Source: Bacillota bacterium (GTDB taxonomy: Bacteria; Bacillota_I; Bacilli_A; ML615J-28; CAG-698). Taken from it: DNA of 14,727 nt. Positions 6,548 through 14,269 of the stretch are shown piece by piece (the first letter of the stretch is position 1; the number at the start of each line of letters is the position of its first letter). The stretch lies in NCBI GenBank assembly GCA_023422115.1, contig JAEZSA010000076.1:1-14727 (forward strand), written 5' to 3'. The notes below the pieces were generated by a model. It searched no databases and was not told the DNA's origin. It saw nothing but the letters and a program-made list of their open reading frames with translations. The position numbers and the translations under genes are program-made.

Positions 6548-7426
6548 ATGCGAAGAATGATAAAATATCATCCAACTGTGATTATTCTGTTTTTTATTTG
6601 TTCGATATTTTATACAATGTACACTAATAATCCTTTGATAATATCATTATCTTTGTTGGGCTCTTTTTTATTTTATTTTACTATAGAAGAAAAAAAGATA
6701 TTTTTTAAATATTCTCTCTTTGCAATATTAATTTTTATTGTCATTACGATTACAAATCCGCTATTTGTTTCAAAAGGGAATACTATTTTATTTATGATTG
6801 GGAAAAAAGTGATTACCAAAGAAAGCTTAATTTATGGTGCGATGATGTCAATGATGTTGATTGCGATAATTACTTGGTTTTCTTGCTATAATAAAATAAT
6901 GACAATGGATAAGTTTGTTTATTTGTTTGGTAAAGCAACGCCCAATATATCAACAGCAATATCAATGGGAATTGCATTTATTCCTCGTTTTATTGAAAAA
7001 GGAAAAGCCATCAATTTAGCGCAAAAAAATTTAGGTTTATACAAACAGAATCTACTCCCCAGAATGAAATTAAACTTACGAGTTTTTTCCTCATTGATAA
7101 CATGGGCACTTGAAAATTCAATTGATACAGCAGATTCTATGAATGCTCGCGGATATGGCTCTAAAAATAAAACAAAATTCTCAGTTTTTAAGTACAACAC
7201 AAGTGACTTCTTATTAACTATTGTAGTGATAGTATTAATAATCTTCATTGTCATTGGAAGCGCCTTCCAATATTTAGATTATCAATATTATCCTACTCTA
7301 ACAACACTAAATTTTAGTACAATCAATATCTTGCTTTATTCATCATTTGGTTTATTGATGCTAATTCCAACAATTATTGAAGTAAAGGAGAATGTGAAAT
7401 GGAACTTTTTCAAATCAAAAATCTAA
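6548..7426 (+). CDS. ECF transporter transmembrane coupling protein, EcfT-like
   Basis: This is the scaffold subunit of an energy-coupling factor (ECF) vitamin importer, linking the ATPases to the substrate-binding S component. Strong hydrophobic helices lie in the first ~120 residues and again at about 225-245 and 255-275. The long cytoplasmic coupling region between them contains the family segment IDTADSMNARGYGSK, with the Ala-Arg-Gly motif (200-202) that docks on the ATPase. Length is 292 aa. The ATG at 6548 follows an AGGGAGG site by 8 bases; a TTG at 6545 is a less likely start. The end overlaps the ATPase gene by 28 bases. Control by the B12 riboswitch indicates that it serves cobalamin uptake. 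Confidence 0.88.
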   Translation: MRRMIKYHPTVIILFFICSIFYTMYTNNPLIISLSLLGSFLFYFTIEEKKIFFKYSLFAILIFIVITITNPLFVSKGNTILFMIGKKVITKESLIYGAMMSMMLIAIITWFSCYNKIMTMDKFVYLFGKATPNISTAISMGIAFIPRFIEKGKAINLAQKNLGLYKQNLLPRMKLNLRVFSSLITWALENSIDTADSMNARGYGSKNKTKFSVFKYNTSDFLLTIVVIVLIIFIVIGSAFQYLDYQYYPTLTTLNFSTINILLYSSFGLLMLIPTIIEVKENVKWNFFKSKI

Positions 7427-9069
7427 CATTTACATACGCAAACGAAAAAAATCCAGTTATCAAAGATGTTAATTTATCTATTGAAAAAGGATCCTTTACA
7501 ATTATATGTGGAGAAACAGGTTGTGGCAAGACAACATTGTTGAAGATGTTGAAGAATGAATTGCGTCCTCATGGTCAATTAGAGGGAGAAATTCTATACG
7601 AAGGAAAACCATATTTTGATATGGATAAAAAAAGATCAACAAAAGAAATAGGATATGTTTTTCAAAATCCTGATAATCAAATTGTTGCAGATAAGGTATG
7701 GAATGAATTAGCGTTTGGCTTAGAAAACATGGGTGTTCCAACAATCCAAATAAGGAAAAAAATAGCAGAAACGGCAAGTTTCTTTACAATTGAAGATCTA
7801 TTTAGAAGAAGCACTTCGAGTCTATCTGGGGGAGAAAAACAACTTTTAAATCTAGCGTCAATCATGGTCATGGAACCTAAAGTATTATTATTAGATGAAC
7901 CAACAGCACAATTAGATCCAATTTCGCGTGACGTTTTTTTACGATTATTACAAAAAATTAATGATGAATTAGGAACAACGATCATTCTTGTGGAGCATCA
8001 GCTAGAAGAGGTGCTAACTTTAGCAGATAAGATTATTATGATGGGATTTCAAACTATTTTTTCTTATGAAACTATTATAAAAACATGTCAGTTGGTTAAA
8101 AAAAACTATCCCAATTTCCCTTTGATTGCTAACTTTCCAACATCAGTACAACTATATAGTGCTGTAAATGGTGATGGAGAATGTCCATTGAATGTCAGAC
8201 AGGGAAAACAATTTGTTGAAAACAATTTTACAAATAAAATTAGAAGTGTGGAATCGAAAAATATAGTATTATCTTCAGAAAAAATAATTTCTTTAAAGAA
8301 TGTTTCTTTTAGATATAGTAAAAACGATTCAGATATCATTGATGATCTATCCTTGGATGTTTATCAAGGTGAAGTATTAGCTATTGTTGGAAGCAATGGT
8401 GCGGGAAAATCAACGCTTTTACACTTGATTGCTGGTAATTTAAAACCCTATCAAGGTAGAATCACGATTTGTGGAAAAGATATAAACAAGTACAAGAATA
8501 ATGAATTATATTATAATAATCTAGTTTTATTACCTCAGAATCCTGATGATTTATTTGTATTCGATACAGTAAAAGAAGAACTTTTAGAAATGAAACTAGA
8601 TAATAATCAAAAAGAAGAGTTTATTAGCCGAATGAATGAGATTTCTTCTGAATTGAATTTAAAAGAATTATATGAAAAACATCCATTTGATTTGAGCGGG
8701 GGTCAAAAACAAAAACTAGCGCTTGCAAAAATCCTTTTGTTACATCCAAAAATAATTTTGTTGGATGAGCCAACTAAGGGTATTGATGGAATGTTTAAAA
8801 TACATTTAGTTGAAATAATTAAAAATTTACAAAAAAAAGGAATTACTATTATTTTAGTGACTCATGATGTTGAGTTTTCAGCAATGGTTTGTGATGAGTG
8901 TGCTTTGCTTTTTGATAATAGTATTATCAACAAAACAACTAAAAACGAATTCTTTTTAAATAATAGTTTTTATACGACAGCAGCCAATCGCATTACAAGG
9001 GAACGTTATGATAATGTAATTACTATCGATGATGCAATCAGCATTATTAGAAAGAATCAAACGATATGA
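7399..9069 (+). CDS. Fused ECF ATPase with two ABC domains (EcfA-EcfA' type)
   Basis: One 556-residue chain contains two complete ABC ATPase domains, doing the work of the separate EcfA1 and EcfA2 subunits. Domain 1: Walker A GETGCGKTT (38-46), Q-loop VFQNPDNQ, signature LSGGE (142-146), Walker B LLLDEP (163-168), and H-loop VEHQLEE. A linker of about 70 residues follows. Domain 2: Walker A GSNGAGKST (331-339), LLPQNPDD, signature LSGGQ (432-436), Walker B LDEP (455-458), and VTHDVE. Both sites look competent for ATP hydrolysis. An AAAGGAG ribosome site precedes the ATG. The gene starts inside EcfT and its stop overlaps the S-component start (ATGA). Fused EcfA proteins occur in dedicated (group I) ECF systems, which fits a machine not shared with other vitamins. 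Confidence 0.93.
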   Translation: MELFQIKNLTFTYANEKNPVIKDVNLSIEKGSFTIICGETGCGKTTLLKMLKNELRPHGQLEGEILYEGKPYFDMDKKRSTKEIGYVFQNPDNQIVADKVWNELAFGLENMGVPTIQIRKKIAETASFFTIEDLFRRSTSSLSGGEKQLLNLASIMVMEPKVLLLDEPTAQLDPISRDVFLRLLQKINDELGTTIILVEHQLEEVLTLADKIIMMGFQTIFSYETIIKTCQLVKKNYPNFPLIANFPTSVQLYSAVNGDGECPLNVRQGKQFVENNFTNKIRSVESKNIVLSSEKIISLKNVSFRYSKNDSDIIDDLSLDVYQGEVLAIVGSNGAGKSTLLHLIAGNLKPYQGRITICGKDINKYKNNELYYNNLVLLPQNPDDLFVFDTVKEELLEMKLDNNQKEEFISRMNEISSELNLKELYEKHPFDLSGGQKQKLALAKILLLHPKIILLDEPTKGIDGMFKIHLVEIIKNLQKKGITIILVTHDVEFSAMVCDECALLFDNSIINKTTKNEFFLNNSFYTTAANRITRERYDNVITIDDAISIIRKNQTI

Positions 9070-9761
9070 AAAAGTATCTTATTTACTTTATTGCTTTTAT
9101 TATCGTTCCTGCGTTGGTGTTAATAGGAGTTTTTGTATTCGATGATCAGCAATATGACATCATTTATCTCATGATTGCGATTTGTAGTTTGCTTCCCTTC
9201 TTTTTTGCTTTTGAAAATCGCTATCCTCAAGCAAGAGAAATTGTATTGATTGCTGTTATAACAGCAATCACGGTTGCTTCAAGAATCGTTTTTGCCTGGG
9301 CACCTAGTTTTAAACCAGTAGCAGCAATTATTATTATTGCAGCCATTGCTTTTGGTAAAGAAATAGGATTTATGGTGGGAGCGTTAACGGCTTTACTATC
9401 CAATATTTATTTTGGGCAAGGACCATGGACTCCGTTTCAAATGTTCGGTTGGGGATTTACTGGCTTAGTTGCTGGAATGCTTCGTAAGACATTTATAATG
9501 AAAAACACTATATTTCTAACAATATTTGGTGTTTTTGCAGGAGTAATTTACTCACTCATTTTAGATATTCAAACAATGCTCTTAATAGATAATAGTTTTA
9601 ACTTTTCTCGTTACTTAGCGATTATAGCAAGCAGTTTTCCAATCACTCTTACTTATATGATATCAAATGCTATTTTCTTGGTGCTATTGGGAAAACCACT
9701 TTTAAAGAAATTTTCTAGAACCAAGGAAAAGTATGGAATGTTTAGTGAAAATAAAAAATAG
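9066..9761 (+). CDS. ECF transporter S component, CbrT-like, predicted cobalamin binding
   Basis: This 231-residue membrane protein is the substrate-binding (S) subunit of the ECF importer. Two hydrophobic helices at the N-terminus are followed by about six more. The stretch from REIVLIAVITAITVASR through AFGKEIGFMVGALTALLSN to GPWTPFQMFGWG resembles the CbrT-type S components linked to cobalamin. Two added N-terminal helices relative to six-helix S components are also seen in that group. It overlaps the ATPase gene by 4 bases (ATGA) and has no clear ribosome site, so translation is coupled. The B12 riboswitch upstream and the absence of any other S component support cobalamin or a close corrinoid as the substrate. 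A terminator overlaps its stop codon. Confidence 0.85.
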   Translation: MKKYLIYFIAFIIVPALVLIGVFVFDDQQYDIIYLMIAICSLLPFFFAFENRYPQAREIVLIAVITAITVASRIVFAWAPSFKPVAAIIIIAAIAFGKEIGFMVGALTALLSNIYFGQGPWTPFQMFGWGFTGLVAGMLRKTFIMKNTIFLTIFGVFAGVIYSLILDIQTMLLIDNSFNFSRYLAIIASSFPITLTYMISNAIFLVLLGKPLLKKFSRTKEKYGMFSENKK

Positions 9762-9780
9762 GATAACTCCTGTTTTTTTA
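9754..9780 (+). terminator. Intrinsic terminator after the ECF operon
   Basis: AAAAATAGGA pairs with TCCTGTTTTT (one U-G pair) around loop TAAC and is followed by further T. It overlaps the end of the S-component gene. Confidence 0.85.
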
Positions 9781-9792
9781 TTTTAGTTAGAT

Positions 9793-9806
9793 GAAAACGT
9801 TTTATA
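9793..9806 (+). promoter_or_regulatory. CRE-like operator 1 (LacI/CcpA type)
   Basis: TGAAAACGTTTTAT matches the catabolite-responsive element consensus TGWAANCGNTNWCA at 12 of 14 positions, with a perfect left half. It lies about 44 bases before the -35 of the liv operon. CcpA or another LacI-family protein as the binder is inference. Confidence 0.45.
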
Positions 9807-9833
9807 TGGTTAAAGCACAAAAAATATTTGCAA

Positions 9834-9847
9834 ATAAAACGTTTACA
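9834..9847 (+). promoter_or_regulatory. CRE-like operator 2 (LacI/CcpA type)
   Basis: ATAAAACGTTTACA matches the same consensus at 12 of 14 positions, here with a perfect right half. It ends 2 bases before the liv -35. Its central CG is 42 bp from that of site 1. Confidence 0.45.
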
Positions 9848-9849
9848 TA

Positions 9850-9877
9850 TGGACAATGTTATTTTTTTTGCTATAAT
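9850..9877 (+). promoter_or_regulatory. Promoter of the liv operon T-box leader
   Basis: TGGACA at 9850-9855 is 16 bases from a perfect TATAAT at 9872-9877, which also carries an extended TG (TGCTATAAT). A second TATAAT-like motif at 9881 is too close to matter. Confidence 0.8.
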
Positions 9878-9883
9878 GGTTAT

Positions 9884-10170
9884 AATAATATAAGTAAATG
9901 CAATGAGCAGAAACAAGTAGCTAATGATTTAGTTCTTAGAGAGTTATCGTTTGGTGGGAGATAATAACTAAAAATTTGTGAAAATCATTCTGTTAGCAGT
10001 CGTCTGAAAGGAAAAGATTTCTATTAAGATGGAACGTTTGGTAAGCGTTAAAATACTGGTAGTGTATTAGCACTATCACCAAGCCGATTGCTCAAGAAGA
10101 GCAATAAAAAGAGTGGTACCGCAGAAGCTTCGAGCCTTTGTCTCTTATGTAGATGAGGCTTTTTATTTTT
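9884..10170 (+). ncRNA. T-box leader controlling the liv operon, probably valine-specific
   Basis: The leader shows Stem I features: AATGAG (K-turn side), AGTA at 9916-9919 (specifier-loop S-turn), AGAGAG, and a distal GGTGGGAG loop closed by GTTATC/GATAAT. Stem III is ATTGCTC/GAGCAAT near 10087-10105. The T-box sequence AGAGTGGTACCGCA lies at about 10110-10123; UGGU pairs with tRNA ending ACCA, so discriminator A. Pairing GCTAA/TTAGC above and CAGA/TCTG below the specifier loop places GTC (valine) at 9999-10001, followed by a purine as expected. This fits the branched-chain amino acid transporter downstream and predicts read-through when uncharged tRNA-Val accumulates. The codon call is tentative; the T-box call is firm. 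Confidence 0.92.
10133..10170 (+). terminator. T-box terminator before livJ
   Basis: AGCCT pairs with AGGCT, with an inner TCT/AGA, followed by TTTTTATTTTT. CTCTT within it can instead pair with AAGAG at the front of the T-box sequence, giving the competing antiterminator. Confidence 0.8.
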
Positions 10171-10209
10171 CTCTAGCATGCTTATATTAAAAGAAAAAGG
10201 AGAGAATTT

Positions 10210-11343
10210 ATGAAAAAATTATTTAGCTTTTTATTGTTGTTGGTTGCTGCGCTAGTATTCACTGCTTGTGGCAATAAAGATGAAAAAGAAACAATCGACT
10301 TTGGTATGTTGGGACCTTTTACAGGAAGTCTAAGTCAATATGGAGAACCTGCTCGTAAAGGAGTAGCGTTAGCAGTAGAGGAAATCAACGCAGCAGGAGG
10401 AATTTTAGGAAAGCAAGTAGTTCTTCATGCTGAAGATGATGAAGGAGATGCACAAAAAGCATTGAACGCTTATAACAAACTAGTTGATTCTATTGATTTT
10501 CTAATTGGTGAAATTACTTCAGGTACATCAGAAGTAATTGCTGTAGAAGCACAAAAAGATGGCTTGCCAATGCTATCTCCATCTGCAACTGCTGCAGGTG
10601 TTACTCTTAACCGTAGTTTTGTTTTTAGAGTTTGCTTCTTAGATCCTGATCAAGGAGTTTCAATGGCAAATTTTGCTGCAGATACTTTAAAAGTTACTAA
10701 AGTTGCTGTAGCTTATGATAATAGTGATGATTATTCCAAAGGTGTTGCAGAAGCATTTAAAACGCAAGCAGAAGCTAGAGGATTAACAGTGGTATTCTTT
10801 GATGGCGGTGTTGTTGCTGATTCTGCAGATTATAAAGCATTAGCTACAAAAATTAAAAATAGCACTGCACAAGCTGTATTTGTTCCAATTTATGCAGGAA
10901 GTATTGCTACTCTTACAAAAGATGTTAGAGCTGCAGGCTATACTCTTCCATTATTAGGTGCTGATGGTTGGGATGGTGCTTCAACAATTCTAGCTGGTGA
11001 AGATGGAAAAGGGGATGTTACACCATTAAATAACTCTTATTTTTCTAATCACTACGCCGCTGATGAGGAAAATGCAAAGGCATTTGTAGCTGCTTATAAG
11101 GCAAAATATAATGAAACTCCAAACGCATTTGCTGCTTTAGGTTATGATGCTGCTTATCTTGCAAAAGCTGCAATAGAAAAAGCAGGAAAAACTGATAAAG
11201 CTGCAGTAGCTGAAGCACTTGCAAAAGTAACTTATTCTGGTGTTACAGGAGAATTTACTTATAATGAAACAGGAAATCCTGTGAAAAAAATTATTATTTG
11301 TGAATATGTTGATGGTAAAGTTACCTTTAAAGAAAGCAAATAA
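10210..11343 (+). CDS. livJ: Branched-chain amino acid ABC transporter substrate-binding lipoprotein
   Basis: This is the extracellular binding protein that delivers leucine, isoleucine or valine to the LivHMGF importer. Residues 1-20 form a lipoprotein signal peptide with lipobox FTAC; Cys20 would be lipidated and anchored to the membrane. The mature part is a type I periplasmic-binding fold: FGMLGPFTGSLSQYGEPARKG, EEINAAGGILGK, EDDEGD, then SPSATAAG and VAVAYDNSDDYSKG. Length (377 aa) is standard. An AAAGGAG ribosome site precedes the ATG. It is first in the liv operon, directly behind the T-box terminator. The hairpin following it probably allows more LivJ than membrane subunits. Exact substrate preference cannot be read from sequence; a valine T-box hints at BCAA. 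Confidence 0.95.
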   Translation: MKKLFSFLLLLVAALVFTACGNKDEKETIDFGMLGPFTGSLSQYGEPARKGVALAVEEINAAGGILGKQVVLHAEDDEGDAQKALNAYNKLVDSIDFLIGEITSGTSEVIAVEAQKDGLPMLSPSATAAGVTLNRSFVFRVCFLDPDQGVSMANFAADTLKVTKVAVAYDNSDDYSKGVAEAFKTQAEARGLTVVFFDGGVVADSADYKALATKIKNSTAQAVFVPIYAGSIATLTKDVRAAGYTLPLLGADGWDGASTILAGEDGKGDVTPLNNSYFSNHYAADEENAKAFVAAYKAKYNETPNAFAALGYDAAYLAKAAIEKAGKTDKAAVAEALAKVTYSGVTGEFTYNETGNPVKKIIICEYVDGKVTFKESK

Positions 11344-11364
11344 ATGAAAATTATCAAACAATGG

Positions 11365-11393
11365 ATTAGGAATCACATTTTGTGATTCCTAAT
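11365..11393 (+). repeat. Perfect 13-bp hairpin between livJ and livH
   Basis: ATTAGGAATCACA and its exact reverse complement TGTGATTCCTAAT flank a TTT loop. No T tract follows, so it is unlikely to be a strong intrinsic terminator. It may protect the 3' end of a processed livJ message or weaken read-through. Confidence 0.85.
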
Positions 11394-11410
11394 GCTATGA
11401 GGAGGGAACA

Positions 11411-12292
11411 ATGAGTAATATCATTAATCAACTAATAAATGGTATCCAAAAAGGCAGTATCTATGCGTTAGTAGCACTTGGCTATACGATGGTATATGGC
11501 ATCATAAAGTTAATTAATTTTGCTCATGGCGATTTTATTATGGTAGCCTGCTTTGTAACCTATTCAGGAATAATCTTGTTTGGCTTACCTATATGGTTAT
11601 CTTTAATTTTAGCTTTAATCTTTGCAGTAGTCCTAGGGATTATTACGGAAAAGATTGCTTATAAACCTTTGCGAAATTCTCCACGTATAACAGCATTGAT
11701 TACTGCAATTGCTGTCAGTCTTTTATTGCAAAACGTATCACAAAAAATATTTACTAGTAATCCTAAGATTGCTCGTGAAATAATCGAATTAAAAATTTAT
11801 CATCTTGGTGATGTTGTTATCAATAATATAGCAATCATGACCATAGGTGTTTCTGTTGCTTCTATGATATTATTAGCTGTTTTCGTCAACAAGACGAGAA
11901 CAGGAAAAGCAATGAGGGCTGTTAGTGAAAATCCTGACGCAGCTCGTTTAATGGGAATTAATAATAATAGAACAATTACCATTACGTTTGCTATAGGTAC
12001 CTTTCTAGCGGGAATAGCGGCAATTATGTATTATGCTTATTCAGGTTATTTGACACCTACTTTGGGAGGGAAACTTGGTTTATATGCCTTTGTTGCTGCA
12101 GTTGTTGGTGGAATTGGCATCATACCAGGTGCAATGTTAGGTGGATTTTTAATCGGTATTATAGAAGTCTTACCTTATATGGTGGGAATCGCTCCAGAAT
12201 ATTCTGATATTATTTTATTTGGAACATTAATTTTAATATTATTATTTAAACCTACAGGAATTCTGGGTAAAAATGTTGGAGAGAAGGTGTAA
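11411..12292 (+). CDS. livH: Branched-chain amino acid ABC transporter permease LivH
   Basis: One of the two membrane subunits forming the BCAA channel. It has the LivH family opening (INQLINGIQKGSIYALVALGYTMVYG followed by KLINFAHGDFIM), then repeated hydrophobic helices, the ATPase-docking loop with KTRTGKAMRAVSENPDAARLMGIN, and a C-terminal GGIGIIPGAMLGG segment. Length is 293 aa, typical. A strong AGGAGG site (11400-11405) precedes the ATG. Its TAA shares its last base with the start of livM. It pairs with LivM to form the translocation path. Confidence 0.95.
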   Translation: MSNIINQLINGIQKGSIYALVALGYTMVYGIIKLINFAHGDFIMVACFVTYSGIILFGLPIWLSLILALIFAVVLGIITEKIAYKPLRNSPRITALITAIAVSLLLQNVSQKIFTSNPKIAREIIELKIYHLGDVVINNIAIMTIGVSVASMILLAVFVNKTRTGKAMRAVSENPDAARLMGINNNRTITITFAIGTFLAGIAAIMYYAYSGYLTPTLGGKLGLYAFVAAVVGGIGIIPGAMLGGFLIGIIEVLPYMVGIAPEYSDIILFGTLILILLFKPTGILGKNVGEKV

Positions 12293-13485
12293 TGATGGAA
12301 AAACAAATCATTTATCGCTCTATGGTTAATCCTAATTATAAGAAAAAACGTTGGCTTGTTAATTTAGTATCACTGGTACTATTACTTGCTTTAATCTATG
12401 TTGTTTTAGGGGGATCTTTTTCAAAGGAAATCTTTAAAACAATTCTAGGAATGAATTATCGTCAATTTGTTGCTATCTTTATTTCAATTTTGTACACAAT
12501 TATTCTTACTGTTTCTTTGAATTTATCGACTGGTTGTTTGGGAGAAATGGTACTTGGGCATGCTGGTTTTATGGCAGTTGGTGCTTATGCGGGCAGTTTA
12601 TTTCTAAAATATTCAGGGGCTGCTGCAGATAATAATCTAGCAACTATTATTGCCATTTTAATTGGATTTGTTTCTGCTGGCATCGTTGGTTTCTTGGTAG
12701 GCATCCCAGTATTGAGATTACGAGGGGACTATCTAGCAATCATCACATTGGGATTTGGACAGATTATTAGTACAGTTATTAAGTTGCTTAATTTTGATGG
12801 CTCTGGAAAATTGACTGGAATCCCTTTAAATCGTAATATCATGTTGTATGCGATCGTTGTTATTATTATCGTGACCATTATTTTCACATTTATGAAATCA
12901 CGGCATGGGAGGGCTATTTTGTCCATACGTGAAGATGCAATTGCGGCAGAAGCTAGTGGAATTCCAGTAACAAAATATAAAGTTGGAACCTTTACTTTCT
13001 CTGCAGCATTGGCAGGAGTAGCTGGTGTCCTTTTCGCACAAAATATTGGTGTATTACAACCAGCAAAATTTGAGTTTAATTATTCGATTGAGATTCTTGT
13101 TATTGTAGTGTTAGGTGGATTAGGATCATTTACTGGTTCGATAGTTGCGACTATTGTCTTACTATTATTACCAGAAATGTTACGATTTCTTCAAGATTAT
13201 CGATTAATCTTATATTCTATACTATTAATTATTATTATGCTAACAAAACCAAATGGGTTGTTAGGAAGATATGAATTTTCTGCTTATTCAACTTATAAAA
13301 AATTGGTTCGTTTCTTCAAAATGTTACCACAGAACATTAAGAATTTACCACAAAACCTAAAAAAAGCAGCCAATAAATTCAAAGAGTTTTTCAAACATTT
13401 CGGACCAAATATGAAAAAAATATTTTTAAAGATGGGAAACAATGTAAAAAAATTCTTTAGACGTGGAGGTGCTTCTGATGAATAA
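12292..13485 (+). CDS. livM: Branched-chain amino acid ABC transporter permease LivM with basic C-terminal tail
   Basis: The second permease of the importer. Family segments include NLSTGCLGEMVLGHAGFMAVGAYAG (as hydrophobic helices), VLRLRGDYLAIITLGFGQI, the docking loop SRHGRAILSIREDAIAAEASGI, and VLGGLGSFTGSIVATIV. The membrane part ends near residue 325. About 65 further residues form an extra cytoplasmic tail rich in Lys, Arg and Phe (net charge about +14), with four repeats of an N-x-K-K/N motif (PQNIKN, PQNLKK, GPNMKK, GNNVKK). At 397 aa it is longer than typical LivM. ATGs at 12292 and 12295 are both possible behind GAGAAGGTG. It overlaps livG by 8 bases. The tail is intact in frame, not an assembly artefact by appearance. 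Confidence 0.93.
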   Translation: MMEKQIIYRSMVNPNYKKKRWLVNLVSLVLLLALIYVVLGGSFSKEIFKTILGMNYRQFVAIFISILYTIILTVSLNLSTGCLGEMVLGHAGFMAVGAYAGSLFLKYSGAAADNNLATIIAILIGFVSAGIVGFLVGIPVLRLRGDYLAIITLGFGQIISTVIKLLNFDGSGKLTGIPLNRNIMLYAIVVIIIVTIIFTFMKSRHGRAILSIREDAIAAEASGIPVTKYKVGTFTFSAALAGVAGVLFAQNIGVLQPAKFEFNYSIEILVIVVLGGLGSFTGSIVATIVLLLLPEMLRFLQDYRLILYSILLIIIMLTKPNGLLGRYEFSAYSTYKKLVRFFKMLPQNIKNLPQNLKKAANKFKEFFKHFGPNMKKIFLKMGNNVKKFFRRGGASDE

Positions 13486-14269
13486 AAGTATGAATCAGGA
13501 AGAATATGTTCTTAGAGGAGAAAATTTAGGAATTGTTTTTGGTGGTTTAAGAGCAGTAGAAAACTTTTCCATTGATATTAAAAAAGGAGAATTAGTTGGT
13601 TTAATTGGTCCTAATGGTGCTGGAAAAACTACAGCTTTTAATCTGTTAACGGGAGTTTATAAGCCTACATTTGGTGATATCTATTTACAAGGAGAAAAAG
13701 TAACAAAAATGTCTCCTCATATAAGGGTCACAAAAGGTATTGCAAGAACCTTTCAAAACATTCGCTTATTTAAAAAATTGTCAGTTCTAGATAATGTAAA
13801 AATTGCTTTTAATAGTAATATGAAATATTCACCATTTGCCGCTATCTTTCGTTTTCCTAAATTTTGGAAAGAAGAACAAGAGATAGACAAAAAAGCAAAA
13901 GATATTTTAGAAGTCTTTCATTTAAATAATGTGGAAGAAGAATATGCATGTAATCTTCCCTATGGAAAACAACGAAAACTAGAAATCGCACGTGCAATAG
14001 CTACTAATCCACAAATTATTTTATTAGATGAACCAGCAGCAGGAATGAATCCTACAGAAACTGAGGAATTAATGGATACGATAAAATTAGTAAAAGAAAA
14101 ATATCATGTTTCAATATTATTAATTGAACATGATATGAAGCTAGTTATGGGTATTTGTGAGAGAATTGTTGTTTTAAACTATGGTAAAATCATTGCTTCA
14201 GGAAAACCTAGTGAGATTCAAAGTAACAAAGATGTCATTACTGCTTATCTTGGCGAGGAGATGGAATAA
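13478..14269 (+). CDS. livG: Branched-chain amino acid ABC transporter ATP-binding protein LivG
   Basis: One of two ATPases driving the importer on the cytoplasmic face. Walker A GPNGAGKTT lies at 44-52, followed by the LivG-typical GIARTFQNIRLFKKLSVLDNV, the signature LPYGKQRKLEIARAIA, Walker B IILLDEPAAGMNP, and H-loop LIEHDMKLVMGIC. Length is 263 aa. The ATG at 13478 is chosen because GGAGG at 13465-13469 lies 8 bases upstream; a GTG at 13463 would overlap that site. The gene starts within the end of livM, and its TAA shares its last base with the livF start, so livM, livG and livF are translated as a tightly coupled block. Confidence 0.95.
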   Translation: MNKSMNQEEYVLRGENLGIVFGGLRAVENFSIDIKKGELVGLIGPNGAGKTTAFNLLTGVYKPTFGDIYLQGEKVTKMSPHIRVTKGIARTFQNIRLFKKLSVLDNVKIAFNSNMKYSPFAAIFRFPKFWKEEQEIDKKAKDILEVFHLNNVEEEYACNLPYGKQRKLEIARAIATNPQIILLDEPAAGMNPTETEELMDTIKLVKEKYHVSILLIEHDMKLVMGICERIVVLNYGKIIASGKPSEIQSNKDVITAYLGEEME

